Shown in pieces: positions 1 to 7,600 of a stretch of DNA of 13,529 bases; the stretch's first letter is position 1; each line of letters starts with the position of its first letter. The DNA is taken from the NCBI GenBank assembly GCA_030049955.1, contig JASIJX010000049.1, forward strand, positions 1 to 13,529. Reading direction: 5' to 3'. The position numbers were made by a program, and so were the translations under genes. The stretch is from Acidobacteriaceae bacterium (lineage in GTDB: Bacteria > Acidobacteriota > Terriglobia > Terriglobales > Acidobacteriaceae). The notes below the pieces were generated by a model. That model worked only from the letters and a program-made list of their open reading frames with translations. It was not told the origin of the DNA and ran no database searches.

Positions 1-2075
1 CCACCCGCGGCGTAAAAGACGAAGACATTTTTGGCGCCCGAGTCGGCGACGTAGAGATTGCCGGAAGAATCGACGGCGATTCCAGCCGGGGTCTGTAACC
101 CGTTGGCCGCGATAGCGCTGGTTACGGCGGTGCTGTTGTTGGAGGCATTGAAGGAGACGACGCGAGCGTTGCCGGTGTCCGTAATATACAGCGTGCCATT
201 TGGTCCGAAGGCGAGTCCGTTCACGCTGGCGAGCGCCGTACCGCCGAAGAGCGTATTCGAGTTAATGACTGCCTGTGCGCTGCCATGACTTGCGAAGGCT
301 CCGGTCGTGCCGGTGTTGGCGATTTCATACACCACCGGAGAACCGCTGACGTTGTTGCCAATAAACAGATCGCCGTTAGCGTCGAAGGCTAACGCAGTGG
401 GCGACGCGATCGCTGGCGAACTCGAGCTGCCGATTATCAGGATGGCGCTGGAGGGATTCGATGCTGTGAACTCGTATACTCCCTGGCTGCCGGTGTCGGC
501 GACAAAGACATCACCGGCAGCATCCGCTACAACAGAGGATGGGCTGGCAAGCTGTGCAGTGTAAGCTGTCGCCGCGCCGGGATCGAGAAGCGGCCACTCG
601 AACTGGCCGACGCCGAACAGTTGCGATACTCCGCTGACGTTATTGGTCGAGTCCGTGATGGTCAGTGCTGCGTTGCGCTCACCCGCCGCGGACGGCGTAA
701 AGTTTAACGCCACGGAATACGACGACCCGAAGGATGAGGCACTGAGCGGGCCTGAGCTAAACGTTCCATTGCTCGGGGTAAATCCGGCCGAGCAAGTAGT
801 CCCGGCCGTCGCCGTGAATTCGCTGGATGTTACGCCGAATTCGGTGACAGCAACACTTTCGGTCGGAGAGCACGAACCGCTGCCGTCGAAGATCGTCGCG
901 TCGATTGCAGTGGCCGCAGTACCGGTGGCCACAGATCCCAGTGAAAAGTTGTTGACAGGAACGAAATCAACATTGTTGTTGAGATCCACCTCGTAGAGAT
1001 TGCCATTGGCGTCGAGCGCAAGTCCCTTTCCGCCAGGGGTAGACACCACGTAGACCGCGCTCGTGTTCGGCCCGTTTGTTGAGGTGTTGGGAATGGCGAA
1101 GATACCATCGTTGTTGCTGAAGTAGATCGTGCCGTTGGAGGCGATGACCAAACCGGCGAGGCTGTTGTAGGCGGCCGAACTGGCATAGGTCTCGAGTGTC
1201 GTGGTCGTTGAGGCGGGCGTTGAACTGCTCCAGCCACCCGCGGGGATTTCCTTTAAATAACTTGTCCCAACGCTGGTGGAGGCGCCATCGATGAAGAAGA
1301 GGTTACCCCAGGGATCGATTGCCATCGCGCCCATCGGACTTGAATCCGCATAAACCAACGTGGGAGAGCTGCAAGCCGGCAGGCTGCTCGCTACGCACTC
1401 GTAGATCGTATTGGGGCTGTTATTTTCAGACTGCGTATCCGTAGAGAAATAGAAGTTGCCCTGCGCGTCGAAGGCAATATCGGCAAAGCCGGCTGAGTAT
1501 CCTTTGGTCAGCGCCCCCGGAACCGCGGAGGCGAATATGCACGCAGACGTATCCTGCGTGCCGCCCAGGCAGTTGCTGGTGGGAATTGTCGAGGACGTGA
1601 AGCCCGCATATGTTCCGGCCGCAGCGTTGTATGGAAGCTTGAATACATACGCCGCGCTGCTCCACACGGCGGCGGAAGCGACGTAAACGTTGCCGTAGGC
1701 GTCTACTGCGGACGCGGCGCCCGGTTGCTCTGTGGTTGAAGCGAAAGTAGCCAATACCGACTCATTCGACGGTTGAGTCCCGCTTGGATTGATATCCAAC
1801 CAGCCCAAGCCATATCCGTCGCCAACGATGACATTGCCGTTTGCCCCCACAGCGAACGAACCGCCGATGGGATCCGCCCCATTGTCCCAGCCGCCGCCAT
1901 ACGTGCCGCCTAGGGTGCCAATCTGCTTGACCGGGCCGGTGACGACGATGGGCTGCTGGGCGGCAAGCTTTATCGGCATTGCGATGAGACCAAGGATCAG
2001 GAATGAGGAGACGGTCAACCATGTTTCCACCGCGCGCTTCACTGGACTCAAGAATTTCCTCCAAGTCGATTGCAT
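1..2075 (-). CDS. Secreted NHL-repeat beta-propeller protein (C-terminus cut by window edge)
   Basis: The minus-strand frame is open from the start at 2075 to the left edge (about 691 codons). The stop at 2109-2111 bounds it upstream. I chose the ATG at 2075 because GGAGG lies 6 bases before it; an in-frame ATG at 2099 has no such site. Residues 1-39 look like a Sec signal peptide with a long basic n-region (W5-R14), a hydrophobic core around 20-35 and a cleavage site near LAA/QQ. The rest holds NHL-type strands such as DIAFDAQGNFYFS, GLALDANGNLYEVD, GLAFGPNGTLYITDTGNARV and GIAVDSSGNLYVADSG. Between two propeller stretches, around residues 385-490, is an ASH/choice-of-anchor-like beta domain (LNFTPSAAGERNAALTI). 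Six cysteines form three near pairs (169/179, 227/235, 402/428). By family it is an exported, probably surface or secreted, binding protein; the ligand is unknown. It is paralogous to the proteins starting at 8720 and 13101. Ig-like repeats may follow beyond the window. Confidence 0.85.
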   Translation of the reverse strand, partial: MQSTWRKFLSPVKRAVETWLTVSSFLILGLIAMPIKLAAQQPIVVTGPVKQIGTLGGTYGGGWDNGADPIGGSFAVGANGNVIVGDGYGLGWLDINPSGTQPSNESVLATFASTTEQPGAASAVDAYGNVYVASAAVWSSAAYVFKLPYNAAAGTYAGFTSSTIPTSNCLGGTQDTSACIFASAVPGALTKGYSAGFADIAFDAQGNFYFSTDTQSENNSPNTIYECVASSLPACSSPTLVYADSSPMGAMAIDPWGNLFFIDGASTSVGTSYLKEIPAGGWSSSTPASTTTTLETYASSAAYNSLAGLVIASNGTIYFSNNDGIFAIPNTSTNGPNTSAVYVVSTPGGKGLALDANGNLYEVDLNNNVDFVPVNNFSLGSVATGTAATAIDATIFDGSGSCSPTESVAVTEFGVTSSEFTATAGTTCSAGFTPSNGTFSSGPLSASSFGSSYSVALNFTPSAAGERNAALTITDSTNNVSGVSQLFGVGQFEWPLLDPGAATAYTAQLASPSSVVADAAGDVFVADTGSQGVYEFTASNPSSAILIIGSSSSPAIASPTALAFDANGDLFIGNNVSGSPVVYEIANTGTTGAFASHGSAQAVINSNTLFGGTALASVNGLAFGPNGTLYITDTGNARVVSFNASNNSTAVTSAIAANGLQTPAGIAVDSSGNLYVADSGAKNVFVFYAAG

Positions 2076-2081
2076 CCCAAT

Positions 2082-2086
2082 CCTCC
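2082..2086 (-). promoter_or_regulatory. Shine-Dalgarno GGAGG that fixes the start at 2075
   Basis: On the minus strand GGAGG is followed by the 6-base spacer ATTGGG and then ATG at 2075-2073. The alternative in-frame ATG at 2099-2097 has only an A-rich, non-SD upstream sequence, so the shorter protein is preferred. Confidence 0.75.
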
Positions 2087-2193
2087 GATCCGGGTTCATT
2101 TCTGCGTCTCATTCGCGAATCTGGCTGGCCGGGCGAGGTTCGGTGTGCTGATCTTGCCTGGGCTCCGGCGCAATGTGGTCGTGCATCTTTTAC

Positions 2194-2205
2194 TCAAACG
2201 TTTGA
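2194..2205. promoter_or_regulatory. Candidate LacI-family operator (palindrome TCAAACGTTTGA)
   Basis: This is a perfect 12-base palindrome with a central CG and the core CAAACGTTTG. LacI/GalR-family operators such as that of PurR share an AAACGTTT core. It lies about 120 bases upstream of the minus-strand start and would sit inside the leader of that gene if the promoter candidate at 2371-2400 is used. Perfect 12-mers arise by chance a few times in a window this long, so only the sequence type and the intergenic position support it. No LacI-type regulator is encoded in the window. Confidence 0.35.
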
Positions 2206-2370
2206 CTTATGGTCTGCCGACGCGATCCGGCGCTGGCCCGCAATGGACCTCGGGTGATTGCCGAAAGGGTAGAAAACTGAAAAGAAATCTTCGCCGACCC
2301 CAGCGGCAATTCCGGTATGCACCCCTCGGAAATCTCCGAGCGGATTCGCGGCCACATTTGATAACGCAAC

Positions 2371-2400
2371 ACCGTACTTGAGCAATTTCTGCGTTGTCAA
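2371..2400 (-). promoter_or_regulatory. Candidate promoter for the leftward propeller gene
   Basis: On the minus strand a perfect -35 TTGACA (2400-2395) is followed after 18 bases by TACGGT (2376-2371), which keeps only the first two and the last base of the -10 consensus. A second possible -10, TATCAA, lies slightly further downstream. The leader to the ATG at 2075 would be about 290 bases. The -35 is good and the -10 poor, so this is tentative. Confidence 0.35.
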
Positions 2401-2543
2401 GGAAAAAGCGATTAAGTAGGGTGCATTGCGCGCAGGCTCGGGGAGAGGCTGGGGTTCCGCCGTAACTGCTGGCAATTGCCGTTCCCGGAGCCGCGACGGC
2501 CAGCCGACCGAAGGTGCGTTATCCGGCGTCCGTGGGAGCCAAG

Positions 2544-2572
2544 TTGCATTGAATCGGCGTCGTGCTTATAAT
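2544..2572 (+). promoter_or_regulatory. Near-consensus sigma70-type promoter for the GH1 gene
   Basis: TTGCAT (2544-2549) and a perfect TATAAT (2567-2572) are separated by 17 bases, the optimal spacing. Transcription would start near 2579, leaving a leader of about 80 bases before the ATG at 2662. A second AT-rich element, TATAAA at 2599-2604, lacks a well-placed -35. This is the best promoter-like sequence I found in the window. Confidence 0.65.
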
Positions 2573-2648
2573 CGGCCCTTGATTTCCTGATCCCTAGCTA
2601 TAAAAGTGCTAAAACGGTTGAATTCAGCATCTGGACGTACGGGCCGGC

Positions 2649-2653
2649 AGAGG
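2649..2653 (+). promoter_or_regulatory. Shine-Dalgarno of the GH1 gene
   Basis: AGAGG lies 8 bases upstream of the ATG at 2662. The protein from this ATG begins directly with a twin-arginine signal, which supports the start. Confidence 0.6.
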
Positions 2654-2661
2654 CTTACTGC

Positions 2662-4101
2662 ATGAAAAGCATCACTCGACGCCAATTCAGCGCAACCGCA
2701 GCGGTTTCGGCCGCGGTTGCGCTAAGCGATTCCAGATTGCCGGCGGCGCCCACAAAGCCCGCCGCATCTCTCGGCTATCCGCCAGGATTCGTGTGGGGTT
2801 GCGCTACCTCTGCCTATCAGATTGAAGGAGCGGTGGATGAGGATGGGCGCACACCTTCGATCTGGGATGTATTTGCGCACAACTCGGGAAAGACGTTTGA
2901 AGGACAGACCGGCGATATTGCCGACGATTCTTACCATCGCTACAAGGAAGACATCCGGTTGTTACGCGACTTGGGCGTGGGCGGCTACCGGCTGTCGATT
3001 GGTTGGTCGCGGATTTTTCCCAATGGAACTGGAAAGCCAAATCCGCGCGGGCTGGATTATTACCAGCGGGTGATCGATGAGCTACTCGCGAACGAGATTC
3101 AGCCGTTCATCACGCTTTTCCATTGGGATCTTCCCGAGGCGCTGCCTGGCGGATGGCAGTTGCGGGCCACGGCGCTGGCCTACGCCGATTATGCCGGATA
3201 CGTGGCGCGGCAGCTCTCCGACCGCGTGCGCCACTTCATTACCACCAACGAGTTTGTCTGCTTTACTGACTCCGGGTATCGCGACGGACGTTTTGCCCCG
3301 GGGCTTAAGCTGCCACCGGCAGAGGCAAACCAGGTGCGGCACAATGGCATTTTGGCGCATGGATTGGGCGTCCAGGCCATCCGTGCCAATGCGCGGGCGG
3401 GCGTGCATGTAGGACTGGCTGAGAATGCGCAGGTGTTTGTGCCAGTGATCGAAGACCAGCGGAACATCGAGGCCGCGCGGCGCGCCACGCGCGACCAAAA
3501 TGCCCAGTTTCTGGCTGCGGTGATGGAGGGCGCATATCCGGAAAGCTACCTGCGGCGCGAAGGAGCGAACGCCCCGCGGATAGAGCCGGGGGACATGAAG
3601 ATCATTTCAAGCCCGCTGGATTTCGTGGGTCTGAATGTCTATGAGCCCAACTACGTACAGGCCGACGATTCGTCGCAGGGGTATGTGATTGTAAATCCGC
3701 CGGCGTCGTTTCCGCGTATGGCTTCGCCGTGGATTTATGTGGGACCGGAGTGCATTTACTGGGCGGTGCGCAACGTATGCGACCTGTGGCGGCCAAAGGC
3801 GATTTTTATTACGGAGAACGGCTGCTCGTCCGACGACGTGATGAACCCGGAGGGACGCGTCGAAGATACCGACCGGCTGATGTACCTGCGCAACAACCTG
3901 ACGCACCTGCACCGGGCGGCAGCTGAAGGATATCCGGTGAAGGGATATTTTCTGTGGAGTCTTATCGATAATTTCGAGTGGGATGATGGTTACAGTAAAC
4001 GGTTCGGAATACATTACGTGGATTTTTCAACGCTGAAGCGGTTCCCGAAACTAAGCGCGGAGTGGTACCGCGAGGTGATCAGGCACAACGCGGTAGTATG
4101 A
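2662..4101 (+). CDS. Tat-exported glycoside hydrolase family 1 beta-glycosidase
   Basis: This 479-residue protein is a full-length GH1 (beta/alpha)8-barrel enzyme, a retaining beta-glucosidase-type hydrolase releasing sugars from the non-reducing ends of beta-glycosides. Residues 5-9 (TRRQF) and the following Ala-rich stretch to about residue 29 form a twin-arginine signal, so it should be exported folded. GH1 landmarks seen in order are FVWGCATSAYQIEGA (sugar-binding Gln53), HWDLPEA (His154), the acid/base region ITTNEF with Glu197, LNVYEPNY, the nucleophile motif ITENG with Glu385, and WSLIDNFEW (432-440) in the +1/-1 subsite. The acid/base motif is unusual: the Pro that normally follows Glu (NEP) is Phe198. 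It has its own strong promoter and is followed by 545 non-coding bases, so it is probably monocistronic. The exact sugar and linkage cannot be read from sequence; galactoside, fucoside or other beta-glycoside activity is possible. Confidence 0.93.
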   Translation: MKSITRRQFSATAAVSAAVALSDSRLPAAPTKPAASLGYPPGFVWGCATSAYQIEGAVDEDGRTPSIWDVFAHNSGKTFEGQTGDIADDSYHRYKEDIRLLRDLGVGGYRLSIGWSRIFPNGTGKPNPRGLDYYQRVIDELLANEIQPFITLFHWDLPEALPGGWQLRATALAYADYAGYVARQLSDRVRHFITTNEFVCFTDSGYRDGRFAPGLKLPPAEANQVRHNGILAHGLGVQAIRANARAGVHVGLAENAQVFVPVIEDQRNIEAARRATRDQNAQFLAAVMEGAYPESYLRREGANAPRIEPGDMKIISSPLDFVGLNVYEPNYVQADDSSQGYVIVNPPASFPRMASPWIYVGPECIYWAVRNVCDLWRPKAIFITENGCSSDDVMNPEGRVEDTDRLMYLRNNLTHLHRAAAEGYPVKGYFLWSLIDNFEWDDGYSKRFGIHYVDFSTLKRFPKLSAEWYREVIRHNAVV

Positions 4102-4417
4102 CGGGACTCTTCGCCATCGTGGGGTTCCAAACCGCTCAAGCGGTCCTGTCGCTGTAAGCCGGCATTGGACCACGGATGCGGCGCGCCGCGGGCGCGAAGG
4201 CATGCAGAAAAATTCGAATTAAAACGCTTTTCTCTTGCCAAACCAACTTAGGATGTGGCTTTATTTGTACGGCGACGCGGAGCGTGGCCTGACCGCACTC
4301 CGGCGGGCGCAGCGCTTTGTCGCTTCTCACCGTGGGCTTTGCGATAGACGCGGTTTTTTACCGGCGGCGCAGAAATGCGCTACGGGATTTATGCGTGCGT
4401 CCACAGTTCGAGAGGCG

Positions 4418-4478
4418 GATTTTTGTGCCGGCAGGAAATGAAATTCCCGCCGATTTTTGCACGCGCAAGGCGCAAAAA
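4418..4478 (+). repeat. Pair of hairpins with repeated GATTTTTG in the receptor leader
   Basis: GATTTTTG occurs at 4418-4425 and again at 4452-4459, and its partial inverse CAAAAAC at 4473-4479. Hairpin one pairs GGCAGGAA (4430-4437) with TTCCCGCC (4444-4451) with one mismatch and a 6-base loop. Hairpin two pairs TTTTTGC (4454-4460) with GCAAAAA (4472-4478) with an 11-base loop. They lie just upstream of the TTGACA promoter candidate, so they could be protein-binding sites, or a leader structure if transcription starts further upstream. No known riboswitch class was recognised. Confidence 0.35.
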
Positions 4479-4496
4479 CTGGAACGAATATTCCGC

Positions 4497-4526
4497 TTGA
4501 CAGGCTCCGAGGGCAGGTCGCAGAAT
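4497..4526 (+). promoter_or_regulatory. Candidate promoter for the TonB receptor gene
   Basis: A perfect -35 TTGACA (4497-4502) is followed after 18 bases by CAGAAT (4521-4526), which matches four of six -10 positions. The leader to the start at 4647 would be about 115 bases. It could drive the receptor and, by read-through, the two genes downstream. Confidence 0.4.
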
Positions 4527-4646
4527 TGCGTGTTATTAAATCGGAACAACTGGCTGTATCAGGCACTCAAAGGCTTAAGTAGAGCTTGGGGCTTGAATCG
4601 TAAATCCACCGGAAGGGAAAAGAACCTAGCCGACGGGGGGATGCTT

Positions 4647-7600
4647 ATGAAGCACTTTTCAGGGATCAGGCCGACAGCATCGTTGCTGGCAATCGTTGTG
4701 GCGGCGCTTCTGCTGGGATCATCGGCGCTCTACGGACAGGCGACAGGAAACGTGACCGGCGTGGTGCATGACACGACGGGCGCCAGTGTTCCCAAGGCGG
4801 CGGTGGTTCTGACGAACCAGGAGACCGGCGAGAAGCGCACGACGACCAGCAACGGTGACGGCGCCTTTGCCTTTGCCGGCGTTGCCCCCGGTACCAGCTA
4901 TAAGTTCATCGTGACGGCGCCGAATTTTCAGCCGTGGGAGTCGCAGTCTTTCGCGGTGCGCGCGGGCGATCAGTTGGGATGGAATACCGATATCAAGCTG
5001 CAGGTTGGCTCAGCGACGGCAGCGGTGACAGTGGAAGCGCAGGTCGACACGAATCTGGCGGCGCTTGATACAGGCGAGCGCAGCGACGTGATCACGGCCA
5101 AGGACCTGAACAACCTGACCGTGGTGGGGCGCGATGCAGGCGAGTTGGTGCGCATGCTGCCTGGTTATGCCATGTCGACCGGCAACCAGGGATTATTCAA
5201 CCGGCCGGGTTACGACTCGGCGGTGGTGGGGCTGAGCGGGCCGACAGGATCATATTCCCCCAACGGCGGAGGGCCGACGGCCGTGGCTGTATTGACCGAT
5301 GGCGTTTCGCTCACCGACATCGCCACCAACTCCGGATCAATTCAGTCGACCGACATCGACATGGTCAGCGAGATAAAGTTGTATAACTCCTCGTTCAGCG
5401 CCGCGATGGCAAAGGGCCCGGCAGTTATGGCGGCCACCAGCAAGACCGGTGGCGCGGCGTTTCATGGAGAGGCGTACTTTGTAGGGCGCGACGCGCTCTT
5501 CAACTCGAACGACTGGTACGACAACTACCTTCGCCAGTCGCGCCCGGACGGCCGGTATCTGTATCCGGGCGGGAACATCGGCGGCCCGATACTGCTGCCA
5601 TTCACGAGCTTCAACCGCAACCGCGACAAGATGTTCTTCTGGGCCGGCTTCGAGTACTTGAACCAGATCTTCGAGGCCAACCATCAGGCGATCTCCAGTT
5701 GGGTGCCGACGATGGCAGAGCGGCAGGGAGACTTCAGCCCGGCATCGCTGGATGCCCAACTCTGCGGGGCGCGGCCGGATGGCGCGGCGAATCCCAATGC
5801 CATTCAGACGATGTGCAATGCGAATAGCTATCTGCCCGATGGGACACTGGTGCAGAACTATAACGCGCAGCCTTACGCCAATTCGTCGGGCGTGGCGCTG
5901 GTGAACTGGTTCCCGCTGCCCAACGCCGACCCGTTTACGAATCCATTTGGCTACAACTACATTCAGCAGGTCTCGCAAACGCAGAACGGTTCCATTTTCC
6001 ACTCCACCCTGAGCTACGACATCGACGAAAAAGACAAGCTCTTCCTGTTTTACGGGCTGCAGCGGGAAGTCGATCAGGATCCGGTGGCGCTGAACAACTA
6101 CTTTCCGAATAATGCCATGCCCGATCCCGGCGATGTGTCGACGGGAGATGTGTCGAACATCCTCTCGGCGCGCTATACGCGCCTTTGGACAACGCTAACG
6201 AACGAGTTCATTGCGGCAATGTCGTTTGTGAGCCTGCCGGGCAAGATGAACGATCCGCTGGCGGTGCAGAGATTCAACATGAACGCTTACAACTGCCTGA
6301 ATGCCTCGCTGCGGGCGACCGGCAGTTGCGGCAGTGCGGGGTTGGGCAACTTTGATTATTTGGGAATGTACAAGAACGGTGGCGACTACTCGGTGCCGGC
6401 GATCGGCGGAAATAACGGCGGTGGCTATCCATTCCTGTTGATGCCGGGCGGTTTCTATAACAACCAGATTCGCACCAAGAAAGTGGATCCGATCCTGCAG
6501 GACAACGTGAGCTGGCAGAAGAAGAACCACTTTTTCGAATTTGGCGTGTACTGGGAGACGGGAACATACAACGGCGTCGCGGATTCCGCTTCTGCCCCGC
6601 AGGGCGAGTACACGTTCGACCCAGGCAACGGCTACTTCGAATACAGCCAGGCGCCGTTCCAGTCAGCGCAATATGTGAGCTGCGAAAACCCGAATACGGC
6701 GGGCACGCAGCGGAATTCGGGCGCCAATTATCTGGGGAGTTGCTTCAATCCCGTGGCGATGATTTACGAGGGCTATGCAGACTCCTACCAGCAAACCAAT
6801 TTCACGCCGACTGTAGATATGCGCTACATGACGGTGGCCGGGTTCATCAACGACCAATGGAGGCTGCGCAACGTGACGCTGAACCTGGGCGCGCGCATCG
6901 AGCACCTGGGACCGTGGACTGACAAACACAACAACGGCCTGGCGACCTTCTCCGACAGCCTGTACAACCAGCAGTGCAGCGGCTACACCCGGAACTGCAC
7001 GAGCCTGAACATGCCGGGCATCACCTGGTACTCGCAGAAGACGGGCGTATCGAATTCAGTGAATTCGCCGCAGGAGGTGTACTTTACCCCGCGCGCAGGC
7101 GTTGCATGGAATGTATTCGGCAAGTCGAAGTTTGTTCTTCGCGGGGGCGGAGGCGTCTACCGGAATCAGGAGCAGTTCAATCCATACTCGCTGGCCGCGG
7201 CCACGGCCCAGGGGTACAAGACCAGCGTTCTTGAGGGCACGCTGACTTATAACCTCATCGACAGCCAATCGCCGCTCAATCCACCGGATTTTACCGCCTA
7301 CACGCTTTCGCCAACCGACACTAACCGGCCAATCTACTACGAGTACAACTTTGGCATCGATTATTCGGCGCCTTTCCATTCCATGATGGAGGTGGCGTAT
7401 GTGGGCAGCCACGACATCAACCTGGGTTCGTATAACACCAGCAACGGGTACAACAGCGCGTCGAATCTGAACATCATCTGCGGCATCGAGTCGGGCTGCC
7501 CGAAAAACCAGAACCCCAATAATGAGCAAAACAATCTGTTCACGGTAGCTCTGGGCTCGCTGCCCGCCAGCATGACGATTATTCAAAATCCTTCGGGAGG

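Larger units (their letters stand above)
2076..2661. other. Divergent intergenic region between the propeller and GH1 genes
   Basis: This 586-base stretch separates two divergently transcribed genes. Open frames inside it are short, lack convincing start contexts and show no recognisable protein features, so I see no gene. It holds a strong rightward promoter (2544-2572), a weaker leftward promoter candidate (2371-2400), a 12-base palindrome at 2194-2205 and a small hairpin at 2325-2340 (6-bp stem, 4-base loop, no T-run). The middle part (about 2260-2400) is visibly more AT-rich than the coding regions around it. Confidence 0.6.
4102..4646. other. Non-coding leader region upstream of the TonB receptor
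   Basis: This 545-base region lies between the GH1 stop and the receptor start. The receptor frame stays open upstream as far as 4317, but that extension carries no signal peptide, is rich in Arg and Cys and has no good ribosome site, so I treat it as non-coding. An AT-rich patch at 4207-4235 contains the 10-base palindrome AATTCGAATT (4211-4220). Two adjacent hairpins lie at 4430-4478 and a promoter candidate at 4497-4526. No clear terminator for the GH1 gene was seen: the inverted repeat at 4131-4144 and the palindrome at 4178-4189 are not followed by a T-run. Confidence 0.55.

Noticed and set aside
643..996. Plus-strand frame of 117 codons at the left end
   Set aside because: It is antisense to the continuous NHL propeller frame, whose motifs are unmistakable.
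2325..2340. Hairpin CTCGGA/TCCGAG in the divergent region as a terminator
   Set aside because: It has a 6-bp stem without a T-tract on either side, and no gene ends nearby.
4131..4144. Inverted repeat ACCGCT/AGCGGT after the GH1 stop as a terminator
   Set aside because: The loop is only two bases (or the stem only five pairs) and no T-run follows.
4178..4189. Palindrome GCGGCGCGCCGC as a terminator or operator
   Set aside because: It is a GC-only palindrome with no loop and no T-run, of a kind expected by chance in GC-rich DNA.
4317..4646. In-frame N-terminal extension of the receptor (about 110 codons upstream of 4647)
   Set aside because: It has no ribosome site and an Arg/Cys-rich composition unlike the receptor, and it would bury the clear Sec signal peptide that starts at 4647.
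5337..6002. Minus-strand frame of 221 codons inside the receptor gene
   Set aside because: It has the same Arg/Val-rich shadow composition and no recognisable feature, and the sense strand is clearly coding.
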